Counted from the stretch's first letter, positions 1-10,880 are shown. The stretch is 41,921 nucleotides of DNA from Thermobifida fusca NBRC 14071 = JCM 3263 (GCF_001592045.1 NZ_BCWB01000050.1:1-41921), one strand, 5' to 3'. Notes: a model not told the origin generated them from the sequence alone. Made by a program: numbers and translations.

Positions 1-681
1 CTGCGCGCGGCGGTGCTGGAGCACGGCGCCGATGCGGGCATCGCGCACGACGGGGACGCTGACCGCTGCCAGGCGGTGGCCGCTGACGGATCTGTTGTCG
101 ACGGCGACCAGATCATGGCCGTCTTGGCGCTGGAACTGTACGAGGCGAACGCGCTGCACAACAACACCCTCGTGGTCACGGTCATGTCGAACCTGGGACT
201 CAAACTCGCCATGAAGGAAGCCGGGATCACCCTGGTCGAAACCCAGGTGGGCGACCGCTACGTCCTCGAAGCCATGCGGGCTGGGTCGTATTCGCTGGGC
301 GGGGAGCAGTCCGGCCACATCATCCTGCTGGACCATGCGACGACGGGCGACGGCCTGCTGACCGGCATGCACCTGCTCGCCGCGGTCAACCGGAGGGGAG
401 TGGCGCTGGCTGAGCTCGCCAAGGTCATGAACCGGCTGCCGCAGGTGCTGGTGAACGTGTCCGGGGTGGACAAGACCCGGGTTGCCACATCGGAGCGGAT
501 CGCTGCGGAAGTGGCTGCGGCCGAGGCGGAGCTCGGGGACAGCGGCCGCGTCCTGCTGCGGCCGAGCGGCACCGAGCCGATCGTCCGGGTGATGGTGGAG
601 GCAACGTCGCAGGACCGTGCTCAGGCCATCGCTGACCGGCTGGCCGACGTAGTCCGAGACGAACTGTCCATCAACGCGTAA
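1..681 (+). CDS. glmM: Phosphoglucosamine mutase, C-terminal part (5' truncated by window edge)
   Basis: GlmM converts glucosamine-6-phosphate to glucosamine-1-phosphate in the cytoplasm, on the way to UDP-GlcNAc and peptidoglycan. The frame is open from the first base, so the start and the catalytic phosphoserine loop lie outside the window; 226 residues remain. The metal-binding loop DGDADRC sits near the left edge, the sugar-binding GGEQSGHI follows at about position 297, and the C-terminal phosphate-binding motif [15 protein letters not shown] ends the protein. These three motifs in this order define the alpha-D-phosphohexomutase family. Convergent glmS, which makes the substrate, lies just downstream on the other strand, which favours GlmM over other phosphohexomutases. 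A strong hairpin follows the TAA stop. Confidence 0.95.
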   Translation: MRAAVLEHGADAGIAHDGDADRCQAVAADGSVVDGDQIMAVLALELYEANALHNNTLVVTVMSNLGLKLAMKEAGITLVETQVGDRYVLEAMRAGSYSLGGEQSGHIILLDHATTGDGLLTGMHLLAAVNRRGVALAELAKVMNRLPQVLVNVSGVDKTRVATSERIAAEVAAAEAELGDSGRVLLRPSGTEPIVRVMVEATSQDRAQAIADRLADVVRDELSINA

Positions 682-701
682 AAAGCCTGCTGGGAAGCGC
701 T

Positions 702-738
702 GCTGCCCTGTTTCCCGCCCGGCGGGAAACAGGGCAGC
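702..738. terminator. Perfect hairpin between convergent glmM and glmS
   Basis: An 18-base arm at 702-719 is exactly complementary to 721-738, with one unpaired base between them, so the real loop would open to about 3-5 bases. It lies 20 bases after the glmM stop and about 100 bases beyond the glmS stop. Its symmetry suits a bidirectional terminator. There is no clear T tract, as is usual in high-GC actinobacteria. Confidence 0.85.
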
Positions 739-841
739 GTGTGTGCGCCAAGGCTCTGCTGCCCGGCCCTGCTCGAGGACCGCGGACACAGCGAGGGGCC
801 AGCACTCGGCGTGCCGGCCCCTTCCGCACGAGATGCGAGAC

Positions 842-2692
<1,851 letters not shown>

Positions 2693-2699
2693 GAGCGTC

Positions 2700-2705
2700 A
2701 GAGTA
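2700..2705 (-). promoter_or_regulatory. Candidate -10 box of a leaderless glmS transcript
   Basis: Read on the minus strand this is TACTCT, followed by seven bases and the glmS ATG. That spacing would put the transcription start at or next to the A of ATG. It fits the missing ribosome binding site, but no convincing -35 box is visible. Confidence 0.45.
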
Positions 2706-3191
2706 ACCAAAAAAGGGGGAGAAAGAGAGGAGCAGCGGTCCTGTCTTTGCATGATTTTCGCAGGTAGCGGTATAGACCAGTGCTCCAGCCCGCCGGTTTG
2801 GCGCAGGTCGGGCCCCGCGGGTTTGCCGTGGTTGCCTCAGGAAAGCGTCTGACTTCTCACACCGGGTTTTCAGCCGGGGGTCCCGCACCTCCCTGGAAAA
2901 CACCGCGGACATCGGGAGGGGACGCTGCGGGGAGGCGCCCGGAATCCTCGGCCAGGCCACACAGCGAAAGAGGCGAGGAATGCGTGTCGCGGCGTCTGCA
3001 GGGCAGGGGCAGCCTTCCCCCTGCCGGGACGGGAACAGCACCGCCCCATACTGTCGGAAGAGTCCTATGCCAGGACTGCGCAGCGGTGCAGGGGGCCGGG
3101 GAAGCTCCACCGGCGCACCGTGCCACCCATGGTCAGGGGCCTGAACGCGTGAAGAGGCGGGGTGCCCCACAGGTACCGAATCCCGTTCGTC

Positions 3192-3197
3192 TAGGGT
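3192..3197 (+). promoter_or_regulatory. Candidate -10 box of a leaderless coaA transcript
   Basis: TAGGGT is followed by exactly eight bases and then the coaA GTG. There is no Shine-Dalgarno sequence in the gap. The same TAG..T, eight bases, GTG arrangement recurs before tsaB and before the response regulator in this window. No clear -35 box is seen. Confidence 0.5.
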
Positions 3198-3205
3198 GAG
3201 CAGAC

Positions 3206-4150
3206 GTGTCTCACGCGACGAAAAACGGCTTTTTGACGCCGTACGTGGAACTCGACCGCCAAGCATGGGCCGAGTTGCGGGCGGCGACTCCGCTGTCGCT
3301 GACGGAAGCGGAACTGGAGAAGCTCCGCGGTACCGCGGACCCCACGTCGCTGGACGAAGTCCGGGACATCTACCTGCCGCTCTCCCGACTGCTCAACTTG
3401 TATGTCAAAGCGACCCGGCAGCGGCACGCGGCGGTGCGGGACTTCCTCGGGGAAAGCGACCGTCCCACCCCGTTCGTCATCGGAGTAGCGGGGAGCGTAG
3501 CCGTCGGCAAGTCCACGACAGCCAGGCTGCTGCGGACACTCTTGTCGCAGTGGCCGGACCATCCCCACGTCGAACTGGTCAGCACCGACAACTTCCTCTA
3601 CCCCAACGCGGTGCTGGAGGAGCGCGGGATCATGAACCGGAAGGGCTTCCCGGAAAGCTACGACCGGCGCGCTCTCCTCCGGTTCGTCTCAGAGATGAAG
3701 GCCGGAGCGGACAAGATGGAGATCCCCGTCTACTCGCACCTGGCCTACGACATCCTGCCTGGCGAGACGCAGATCGTGCACCGGCCCGACATCCTCATCG
3801 TGGAGGGCATCAACGTGCTTCAGCCGCCTCCGCCCGGGCGGCTGGCGCTGGCCGACTTCTTCGACTTCTCCCTCTACGTGGACGCCCGCGTGGAGCACAT
3901 CCGGTCGTGGTATCTGAACCGGTTCCTGGAACTGCGCCGCACCGCGTTCGAGGACCCGCGCTCCTACTTCCACGCGATGGCGACGTCCGCTTCTGAGGAA
4001 GAAGCCAAAGAATTCGCGATGCACACCTGGCACACCATCAACGAGGTCAACCTGGTGGAGAACATCATCCCCACCCGGCCGCGCGCGACCCTGGTCCTCT
4101 TCAAAGGAGAAGACCACCGGGTCCGCCGGGTCCGTTTGCGGAAGACCTGA
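3206..4150 (+). CDS. coaA: Pantothenate kinase, type I (CoaA)
   Basis: CoaA phosphorylates pantothenate with ATP, the first and controlling step of coenzyme A synthesis. The protein is 314 residues, typical of the bacterial type I enzyme. It carries the Walker A motif [12 protein letters not shown] near residue 93, then the family signatures [10 protein letters not shown] and RKGFPESYD, and VEGINVLQ after that. The N-terminus (SPYVELDR-like, here [11 protein letters not shown]) also matches CoaA. The GTG start lies eight bases after a TAGGGT box with no ribosome binding site, so a leaderless mRNA is likely. It is divergent from glmS across a 513-base gap and almost touches the convergent DUF4913 gene: only two bases separate the stops. 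Confidence 0.95.
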
Positions 4151-4152
4151 AG

Positions 4153-4644
4153 TCAGGAGTCTTTCGGACGGTGCCCGGCGGGGCCCAGGCAGTTCACGAA
4201 CGGGCCGTCAGGGGCGAAGAGCCGGTCCAGGACAGGGTCCAGGTGATCGCGGTGCCAGATTCCCGGCCCCGATGCCCCGGAGATCGTGGTGTCGGTGAGC
4301 TCCAGGTAGGACAGACGCAGCGCGTGGAGCCTGCCTACCGCCTCGTGATGCTCCCACCAGGCAGGGCACCAGCGGGTCACTGGGCCCGCATACACGGGGA
4401 TCAAGAAGTCGTTCACCCACGAGACGAGAGCGGCGAGTTCTCCCCGGTACTCATCCCGGGACAGGTTGAAGATGAACTGCGAGGCGGGGGCCCGTTCCTG
4501 CGAACGCGGCGGTGCCGCGGTCGCGATCTCACTGAGCTGGGTCTGCAGCCGGATGACGTCCGCGCCGAGCTTGTGCATGGCGTTCTGCAGGAGGGAGACG
4601 CGGTCGGTCAAACCGGAATCGACACGGTCGTCGGTGTAGGTCAT
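4153..4644 (-). CDS. DUF4913-like protein of unknown function
   Basis: A 163-residue soluble protein. Residues 1-45 form a likely helix (LLQNAMHKLGADVIRLQTQL). From about residue 70 the pattern LVSWVNDFLIPVYAGPVTRWCPAWWEHHEAV..LHAL, then IWHRDHLDPVLDRLF..DGPFVNC, matches what I recall of DUF4913, a family I associate with actinomycete plasmids and integrated elements. No catalytic role is known to me. The start is the ATG giving MTYTDDRV; the open frame continues 74 codons upstream with unrelated composition. It is convergent with coaA and divergent from nnr, so it stands alone as a single-gene unit inside a run of housekeeping genes. Family assignment is from memory of the motif. Confidence 0.75.
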   Translation of the reverse strand: MTYTDDRVDSGLTDRVSLLQNAMHKLGADVIRLQTQLSEIATAAPPRSQERAPASQFIFNLSRDEYRGELAALVSWVNDFLIPVYAGPVTRWCPAWWEHHEAVGRLHALRLSYLELTDTTISGASGPGIWHRDHLDPVLDRLFAPDGPFVNCLGPAGHRPKDS

Positions 4645-4851
4645 GGGAGCGTCCCGTGCTGCTTGTCGATGGATGACGACTGATCTTTCTCTTTCGCGTT
4701 GGAAGAAGTAAACCAGGACGGGCGGGCAGCATCGGTGACGGATGGGTAGCTGGATAAGGACCACCGCACCACACGATCCGATGCCGTCCGCAACCATGAT
4801 TGCACCGGAGGACGGGTGTGCCCGCACCCGGAAGCGACCACGGGGAGAGGT

Positions 4852-6324
4852 ATGCGCACCGCACACATCGTGGAAACCGTCCGCGCCGCGGAAGGCGCGC
4901 TCCTAGCGCAACTGCCGGAAGGCACGCTGATGCGGAGAGCCGCCTTCGGCCTGGCGTCAGTGTGCGTGCGGATCCTGCCCCGCGTGTCCGGGGCGCGCGT
5001 AGTGCTGCTGGTCGGCAGCGGGGACAACGGCGGTGACGCGCTTTTCGCCGGGGCTGAGCTGGCACGTCGCGGCGCCGCGGTCACCGCGGTCGGCGCGGGA
5101 CGCACCCTGCATGAGCGCGGCCTGGCCGCACTGCGGGCCGCCGGCGGCCGCACGGCCTCGGTGGAGCAGGCAGCGGCCCTTGTCGCCGGAGCGGATCTCG
5201 TCGTGGACGGCCTGGTGGGGATCGGGGTGCGCGGGGCGTTGCGGGAACCGCACGCTTCACTGGCCGCGTTGACCGAGTCCACCGATGCCGCGGTGGTTGC
5301 CGTGGACCTGCCCAGCGGGGTGGACGCGGACACGGGAGCGGTGCCGGGGGCTAGCGTGCGGGCCGACGTGACGGTCACGTTTGGCACGTACAAGCCGGGA
5401 CTGTTGGTCGACCCGGGCGCGGGGCGCGCAGGCGTGGTCGAGTTCGTCGATATCGGGCTGGCCCCGCAACTACCCGACCCGGACCTGGTGTCTTTCCAAG
5501 CTGAGGATGTTGCCGCGCTGCTGCCCCGGCCTACCGCGGAGAGCGACAAATACCGTCGGGGAGTGCTGGCGCTGGCCGCGGGCAGCAACCGCTACCGGGG
5601 GGCCGCGGTGCTCGCCGCAGGGGGCGCACTGCGCACCGGGGTGGGCTTGCTGCGGTATGTGGGCGAACCGGAGGTGGCGCGCGAGGTAGTGGCCCGGTGG
5701 CCGGAGACGGTCGCCTCGGCGCTGGACCCGGTAGACCCGGTGGCGAGCCTGCCGCAGCGGGTCGCGGCCTGGGTGATCGGCCCGGGGCGCGGACTGCACC
5801 CCGCAGCGCTCGCCGAGCTGGAAGCGGTGCTCGCCAGTGACGTTCCGGTGCTGGTGGATGCCGACGCTCTCACTCTGCTCGCCCGCAACCCGGCCCTGGT
5901 GCGGGAGCGCACAGCCCCCACCCTGCTCACCCCGCACGCCGGAGAGTTGACGCGGCTCCTGCCCGGCGTGGAGCGCGCCGACGTCGAAGCGCACCGGTTG
6001 GACTATGCGCGGCGCGCTGCCGCCGAATACGGCTGCACCGTGCTGGTGAAGGGGTCGACGACACTGGTTGCGGAACCGAACCGGGCGGTGGCGGCCAACC
6101 CGACGGGCACGCCCCTGCTCGCCACGGCGGGGAGCGGGGATGTGCTGGCAGGCATGATCGGCGCACTGCTGGCTACCGGCCTGCCTCCGTGGGAGGCAGC
6201 GGCGTGCGGCGCCTACCTGCACGGTATGGCGGCCCGGTTGGCGCACGGCGGCGCTCCGATCAGTGCATCCGACTTGTTCGACGCCATTCCGCGGGCGATC
6301 TCCGCGGTCGTGTACCGCGAATAA
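4852..6324 (+). CDS. nnr: Bifunctional NAD(P)H-hydrate epimerase / ADP-dependent NAD(P)H-hydrate dehydratase
   Basis: This enzyme repairs hydrated NADH and NADPH: the N-terminal YjeF_N domain epimerises the R and S hydrates, and the C-terminal ribokinase-like domain dehydrates the S form using ADP. The 490-residue length fits the fusion. The epimerase motif GSGDNGGDALF is at residues 55-65 and DLPSGVDADTG near residue 155. The dehydratase domain shows GPGRGLHP, the strand leading to LLTPHAGEL, and the catalytic GSGDVLAGM at 427-435. The ATG at 4852 is preferred because GGGGAGAGG precedes it at good spacing; the frame is open 12 codons further. It is divergent from the DUF4913 gene. Confidence 0.93.
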   Translation: MRTAHIVETVRAAEGALLAQLPEGTLMRRAAFGLASVCVRILPRVSGARVVLLVGSGDNGGDALFAGAELARRGAAVTAVGAGRTLHERGLAALRAAGGRTASVEQAAALVAGADLVVDGLVGIGVRGALREPHASLAALTESTDAAVVAVDLPSGVDADTGAVPGASVRADVTVTFGTYKPGLLVDPGAGRAGVVEFVDIGLAPQLPDPDLVSFQAEDVAALLPRPTAESDKYRRGVLALAAGSNRYRGAAVLAAGGALRTGVGLLRYVGEPEVAREVVARWPETVASALDPVDPVASLPQRVAAWVIGPGRGLHPAALAELEAVLASDVPVLVDADALTLLARNPALVRERTAPTLLTPHAGELTRLLPGVERADVEAHRLDYARRAAAEYGCTVLVKGSTTLVAEPNRAVAANPTGTPLLATAGSGDVLAGMIGALLATGLPPWEAAACGAYLHGMAARLAHGGAPISASDLFDAIPRAISAVVYRE

Positions 6325-6897
6325 GGCCTGCCGCGCTACCGCAGGGCGTTCGCCAACCGTCCAGGCGCACGCATTCTCCTTGCAGGACGTCCTCCAGCGG
6401 AGGAAAGCACCCGTCGCGCAGCTTGAGAAAAGAGGACAGCGCACCCAGCCAGGCGGAATTCCTGCACGTCCAGCCCTGGTGCTGGGGCCGCTGATGAGTC
6501 GGGCTGCCGCTCTGCCCTCGGCCCGAAAGCCGCGTGGAGGCTCCTAGCGGGGAATTGCGACTCGTCAGCACGGCGCGGTCCGAAAACGGGACCGGTTGAT
6601 TCAACACGGTTGGTGCCGGGGTGTTTCCATGCCCGGACGAAGGCGAGCGTCGTCGAAAAACCGCGGGTATTTTCTCCCGCACCAAAAACGGAACTGATCC
6701 GATCACACGACAGGAGTTCCCCTTATCCCTCTGGCACGCAATACCACACCGTGAACATGCCGGGTTCGCCCCCGAGTGGGACCGTGTTCCCAGACCTCTT
6801 GAAAAAGAGTCGTTTCGCCGCGATAACGTAAACACTTCGCCGGAGCGCTCCGGTGTGACGTGTTGCGCCAGCACCCCGGATACAGGAAAACGAGGCC
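6325..6897. other. Spacer between nnr and the PrsW gene
   Basis: This 573-base gap has no open frame with protein-like character and no tRNA that I can fold. It holds a small hairpin (CGGTCC at 6576-6581 paired with GGACCG at 6589-6594) and, near its right end, a good promoter for the PrsW gene. The stretch from about 6580 to 6850 is richer in A and T than the flanking genes. Confidence 0.5.
6799..6827 (+). promoter_or_regulatory. Housekeeping-type promoter for the PrsW gene
   Basis: TTGAAA at 6799-6804 and GATAAC at 6822-6827 are separated by 17 bases, close to the main vegetative sigma consensus. The start point would be about 6834, leaving a leader of roughly 64 bases with a modest GAGG ribosome binding site before the ATG at 6898. 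Confidence 0.6.
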
Positions 6898-9057
6898 ATG
6901 GACCAGCAGGCCATGCTCACGCGCGATCTGGTACTGCGGATCTGCGCCACCGCCACCGAATTCGACCTGGACTGGATCGAATTCGACCGTAAAATCGTGG
7001 CGCCGTTCACCGCAGCGCGCGACACTTCCCTTATTGAGCGGATCACCGCAGCCGCCGCAGCGGTAGGCGTCGACCACGTGCTGATCTGCCGCACCCGCTC
7101 CGAATACGCCTACGAACCGGTCATTCAAGTGCGCGCGGCCACCTCCTCGCTGATCGGGGTCATCCGCAGTTGGGGCGACACCCCCACCGACTTCCTCGTC
7201 TGCCTCGAAGACCTCTCCGCAGCGGTCCTCGTCACCGCAGACGAGCTCACCGTGGCCGCCGGACCCGCGGACTATGTGGCCGCCTTTGTCGGCGACGACA
7301 TCGGCCGCGCCCGCGCCGAATTCGCGGAGACCGCGCACACCAGGAACGATCCGGAACTCCTCCAGGCCGCTGTCCGCTACGGCTGCCTCGACCCCGCCGG
7401 CCGTGACAAACGCAAACCCCGGGGCGACGTGGGGGAACGCGTCAGCGCATGGGGGGAAGCGCTCCGCGACCGGTCACCGCGCTCCGTTGCCCGGGCACGT
7501 GCGGTGCGGGGCGCGTGGGGGTGGATCGCCCTGCTCCTGCTCGCCCTCGCCGCCCTGGTCGTCCCTGCGATCCCCACCGCGCTCACCGCTGTCGCGTTGA
7601 CCGTGTGGCTGCTCGCGCAACTCGCCTGGCTGGCCCGGTCCCGCACCCTCAGCTTCGCCGCGCTGCTGCGCCTGACCGTCCTCGGTGCCCTCGCCCTCGG
7701 CCCCATCGCTTTCCTGGAACTGGCTGTGGCCGCGCTGCTGCGCCTCGACCCCTTCGACCCGCTCGCCTCCGTCGCCGTCGCGGTACCCGTCGAAGAGGTC
7801 GCGAAATTCCTGCCGTTCCTCGTGTTCTGGCTGGTGGCCCGCCGTCGGATGCGGCGCTTCGCCGCCGTGGACTACCTGCTGGCCGCGGCAGCCTGCGGGG
7901 CAGGTTTCCAGCTCGCGGAGACCGTCGCCACCGTCCTGAGCGCGGACGAGACCGCCTTCCACCCCCTGCCGCAAGGAGGAGCGTTCACCCTCTTCCCCGG
8001 ATGGCTGGAGATCCCGTGGGCAGACATCCGCTTCTCCGGGCATGCGGTCACCACCGGACTCGTGGGCGCCACACTCGGGATCGCCGTCGTGGGACGGCGC
8101 CTGTACGGGGCCAAGCTGTGGCTGCTGCCGCCTCTCGCGCTGGGCGCGGCCGCCCTCGAACACCTCACCTTCAACGCTCTGCTCGCCGGTTTGGAGCCCA
8201 CCGCCCTCACCGCGACCGTGTTCGCGCTCTACGGCAACGGCGCGGCAACCCGCTGGCTGCTGCTCCTCTTCCTGGTCTGCGGGGTCCTGCTGGACTACCG
8301 GATGCAGCGGCTCGCCGCCCACACCACGCCGCCTCTCCCGGGGAAAGCCCCGCTGCGCCGTCTGGCCGCTCAAGCCTACGGCCGTGCAGTGTGGTACCGC
8401 TCCCACCTGCCCGGGGACATCGCCCCGCTGTTCCGCCGCATCGCCTTGGCCTGGGCGCGGCTCCCTGTCACCCTCGTCGAAGCGGCAGCCGCGATCCTGC
8501 ACGAATACACGGTCCAGCTCGCGGCCGCCAGCCGGGGCCCGACAGCGCTCTGCACGGGCTGGCGTGTCCTGCGCCGCCGCCGCGAACACGCCATGGGCGT
8601 GGCCCGAGCCGCGGGACAGCCGACCCGGGTCCCCGACCGGGACAAGCTCGCCGCGGAAGCAGACGGACTGCTGGTACGGCTCGGGCTGGCCACCCCGGCA
8701 GCACTGGCTGTCTGTGCCGCGGCAGCCGCGGTCGTGGACAGCCTCGACCCTGGAGTACTAGGCGGCGCCTACGCGCTCCCCACACTCCTCGCCGTGACCG
8801 CATGGTTCACCGCGCTGCCCACTGCTGACGCCGTCTGGGTGCTGGTCGGGGCAGGAGCCCTGGTCTCGCTGCTGGCCAGCGGCTGGTCGGTGCCGCGCGA
8901 CCAGCCGAATCCACGCCGCTTCCTGCGCACTCCCCGTGCCACGATCGGCGCGGTCCTGGGCGCAGCCGCCCCGGGGCAGCTGCCCTATGCGGCCGTGGGC
9001 ATGCTGGGACTGCTGCTGCCGAAGAGCACCGCACGCCTGCTGGTGCGCTCTCGGTAA
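6898..9057 (+). CDS. PrsW-family intramembrane protease with long extra domains
   Basis: A 719-residue membrane protein. Residues about 205-470 contain multiple membrane segments and all the PrsW glutamic-protease landmarks: the EE pair in VPVEEVAKF (299, 300), FQLAET near 337-342, GHAVTTG with His382, and EHLTFN with His422. PrsW proteases cut membrane-bound anti-sigma factors in Bacillus, and related proteins occur widely in actinobacteria; the substrate here is unknown. The N-terminal 200 residues look soluble and cytoplasmic and match no family I know. The C-terminal 240 residues hold a charged linker (480-640) and then two or three more hydrophobic segments. No anti-sigma or sigma gene is adjacent. 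A plausible promoter lies about 70 bases upstream. It is followed at 85 bases by alr. Confidence 0.8.
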   Translation: MDQQAMLTRDLVLRICATATEFDLDWIEFDRKIVAPFTAARDTSLIERITAAAAAVGVDHVLICRTRSEYAYEPVIQVRAATSSLIGVIRSWGDTPTDFLVCLEDLSAAVLVTADELTVAAGPADYVAAFVGDDIGRARAEFAETAHTRNDPELLQAAVRYGCLDPAGRDKRKPRGDVGERVSAWGEALRDRSPRSVARARAVRGAWGWIALLLLALAALVVPAIPTALTAVALTVWLLAQLAWLARSRTLSFAALLRLTVLGALALGPIAFLELAVAALLRLDPFDPLASVAVAVPVEEVAKFLPFLVFWLVARRRMRRFAAVDYLLAAAACGAGFQLAETVATVLSADETAFHPLPQGGAFTLFPGWLEIPWADIRFSGHAVTTGLVGATLGIAVVGRRLYGAKLWLLPPLALGAAALEHLTFNALLAGLEPTALTATVFALYGNGAATRWLLLLFLVCGVLLDYRMQRLAAHTTPPLPGKAPLRRLAAQAYGRAVWYRSHLPGDIAPLFRRIALAWARLPVTLVEAAAAILHEYTVQLAAASRGPTALCTGWRVLRRRREHAMGVARAAGQPTRVPDRDKLAAEADGLLVRLGLATPAALAVCAAAAAVVDSLDPGVLGGAYALPTLLAVTAWFTALPTADAVWVLVGAGALVSLLASGWSVPRDQPNPRRFLRTPRATIGAVLGAAAPGQLPYAAVGMLGLLLPKSTARLLVRSR

Positions 9058-9109
9058 GGAGCCGATTTCTGCTGGTAAACCCGCACAAATCAGGGACCGC
9101 AGTCCCGGG

Positions 9110-9121
9110 TCGGACGTCCGA
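9110..9121. promoter_or_regulatory. Perfect 12-base palindrome upstream of alr
   Basis: TCGGACGTCCGA is its own complement and lies 22 bases before the alr start. The region between the palindrome and the ATG contains CAGACT followed by seven bases, a weak leaderless-type -10 box. An operator is possible, but no regulator is known. Confidence 0.35.
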
Positions 9122-9142
9122 TTTCGTGTCAGACTTGCATAC

Positions 9143-10267
9143 ATGTCGTCTTTTGCCGAAGCCAGGATCGACCTGGACGCCATCAGCGGCAACATTGCGC
9201 TCCTCGCTGAACGAGCAGCGGGCGCCCAGGTGATGGGCGTGGTCAAAGCAGACGGGTACGGGCACGGCATGGTCCCTGCCGCGCGGGCAGCGCTCGCCGG
9301 AGGGGCAACCTGGCTGGGCACCGCATTCATTGCCGAGGCGCTGCAGTTGCGTGCTGCCGGCATCGACGCGCCGATCCTCGCCTGGCTGGTGCCCCCCGGA
9401 GAACCCCTCACCGAGGCGATCGACGCCGGCATCGACCTCGGTATCGGATCGATGTGGGTGATCAACGAGGTCATTGACGCGGCCCGGCAGGCGCGCCGCC
9501 AGGCCCGCATCCACCTCAAAGTCGACACCGGTCTGAACCGCGGCGGTATCGGCCCCGCCGACTGGTCTGCCGCAGCTGCGGCCCTGGCGCGCGCCGAAGC
9601 CGCAGGGCTGCTCACCGTCACCGGAGTGTTCTCTCACCTCGCCTGTGCCGACGAGCCCGACAACCCCGCCACCACCGCCCAGCTTGAAGCCTTCCACCAG
9701 GCGCTGTCCGTCGTCGACAAGGCCGGGCTGCACCCCCAGGTCCGGCACATCGCCAACTCTGCGGCGCTCCTCACCCGACCCGATGCCCGATTCGACCTGG
9801 TGCGGCCCGGGATCGCCACCTACGGGCTGTCCCCCATCCCCGGCCTGGACGTGCCGGGCCTGCGGCCCGCCATGACACTCAGCGCCACCCTGGTGGGCTG
9901 CAAACGAGTCCGCCCCGGCAGCGGCGTCTCCTACGGGTACCGCTACGTGACCGACCGGGAAACCAACCTCGCCCTGGTACCCCTCGGCTACGGCGACGGG
10001 GTGCCGCGCGCCGCAACCAACCGCGCCCCCGTGTTCGTGGCAGGCCGCCGCCGCACCATCGCCGGAACCGTGTGCATGGACCAGTTCGTGGTGGACATCG
10101 GCGACGACACGGTCACCCCCGGCGACCGTGCAATCCTGTTCGGCCCCGGCGACCACGGCGAACCCACCGCCCAAGACTGGGCGGACGCCTTGGACACGAT
10201 CTCCTACGAGATCGTCACCCGCATCGGCCGGCGGGTGCCGCGCGTCTACACCGGCGCTGTGCGCTGA
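9143..10267 (+). CDS. alr: Alanine racemase
   Basis: Alr is the PLP enzyme that interconverts L- and D-alanine for peptidoglycan. The ATG at 9143 gives MSSFAEARIDLDAI, the normal N-terminus; the frame is open 69 codons further through the end of the PrsW gene. The product is 374 residues. The PLP lysine lies in VVKADGYGHG (Lys35), the second-site tyrosine region is GVSYGYRYV near 270, and CMDQFVVDIG follows, as in the fold-III racemases. No ribosome binding site is visible, and CAGACT seven bases upstream would allow a leaderless start. The tRNA-modification genes follow about 100 bases downstream in the same direction. Confidence 0.95.
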   Translation: MSSFAEARIDLDAISGNIALLAERAAGAQVMGVVKADGYGHGMVPAARAALAGGATWLGTAFIAEALQLRAAGIDAPILAWLVPPGEPLTEAIDAGIDLGIGSMWVINEVIDAARQARRQARIHLKVDTGLNRGGIGPADWSAAAAALARAEAAGLLTVTGVFSHLACADEPDNPATTAQLEAFHQALSVVDKAGLHPQVRHIANSAALLTRPDARFDLVRPGIATYGLSPIPGLDVPGLRPAMTLSATLVGCKRVRPGSGVSYGYRYVTDRETNLALVPLGYGDGVPRAATNRAPVFVAGRRRTIAGTVCMDQFVVDIGDDTVTPGDRAILFGPGDHGEPTAQDWADALDTISYEIVTRIGRRVPRVYTGAVR

Positions 10268-10371
10268 TCCCGCACCGCACACTGTCCGGACCGCTCCCCC
10301 CGAGTGCCTACCCTGGTGCTGTACGGCGCGGTACCCACCGCTTCCCTCACAACGCCGCGAGCCGAACGGAT

Positions 10372-10869
10372 ATGACCGACACCTCCTCACCTGACACGAC
10401 CACTGTCACCGTCGCCACCGACACGGCGATGCGGGCCCTCGGCCGCGCTATTGCGGCCGAAACCCGCGCCGGAGACCTCCTGTTGCTCTCCGGGCCGCTG
10501 GGCGCAGGCAAGACCACCTTCACCCAAGGGCTCGCCCAAGGACTGCAGGTGCGCGGCCCCGTGACGTCGCCGACCTTCGCTATTGCCCGCACCCATCCCA
10601 GCCTCGTCGGCGGCCCCGACCTGGTCCACGTGGACGCCTACCGGCTCAGCGGCCCCGAAGAACTCGACGACCTCGACCTGGAAGCGGGAATGGCGGAGTC
10701 GGTCACCGTCGTCGAATGGGGGACGGGAATCGCGGAGTGGCTCAGCGACGACCGCCTGGAGATCAGCATCGACCGGCACGCCGACGACACGCGGACCGTG
10801 CAGATCCGCCGCATCGGCGACCGCTGGCGCGGCACACTGACCGCACTCGCCGGGGACAAACTCGAATAG
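10372..10869 (+). CDS. tsaE: tRNA t6A biosynthesis ATPase TsaE
   Basis: TsaE is the small ATPase that works with TsaB and TsaD to place threonylcarbamoyl on A37 of ANN-decoding tRNAs. The product is 165 residues. Walker A is GPLGAGKTTF at 41-50, followed by the family signature VTSPTFAI, then HVDAYRL and VTVVEWG, all in the expected order. The ATG at 10372 gives the usual N-terminal extension; the frame continues 100 codons upstream out of phase with alr and is not coding. A TACCCT box at 10309-10314 could drive the gene. It opens the tsaE-tsaB-rimI-tsaD group. Confidence 0.94.
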   Translation: MTDTSSPDTTTVTVATDTAMRALGRAIAAETRAGDLLLLSGPLGAGKTTFTQGLAQGLQVRGPVTSPTFAIARTHPSLVGGPDLVHVDAYRLSGPEELDDLDLEAGMAESVTVVEWGTGIAEWLSDDRLEISIDRHADDTRTVQIRRIGDRWRGTLTALAGDKLE

Positions 10870-10872
10870 GCT
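10867..10872 (+). promoter_or_regulatory. Candidate internal leaderless -10 box for tsaB
   Basis: TAGGCT overlaps the tsaE stop codon and is followed by eight bases and the tsaB GTG. This copies the coaA arrangement. If used, it would let tsaB-rimI-tsaD be expressed apart from tsaE. Confidence 0.4.
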
Positions 10873-10880
10873 GGTCCACC

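Larger units (their letters stand above)
2693..3205. other. Divergent glmS-coaA spacer without a recognised gene
   Basis: This 513-base gap holds only low-complexity open frames with no family resemblance. It does contain a GC-rich hairpin (8-base arms at 3002-3009 and 3018-3025, loop of 8) and, at the two ends, the -10 boxes for glmS and coaA. The hairpin could end a short transcript, but I cannot identify one. Confidence 0.5.

Noticed and set aside
2780-3199. Open frames in the glmS-coaA spacer (plus and minus strand)
   Set aside because: Low-complexity Gly/Pro/Arg-rich sequences with no motif, no good start and overlapping promoter boxes.
2693-3205. Possible glmS ribozyme or riboswitch upstream of glmS
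   Set aside because: The ribozyme core is not seen, it is a Firmicutes element, and the gene appears to be leaderless.
8807-10390. A 527-codon open frame opposite alr
   Set aside because: Shadow of alr; composition is that of the reversed strand of a high-GC gene.
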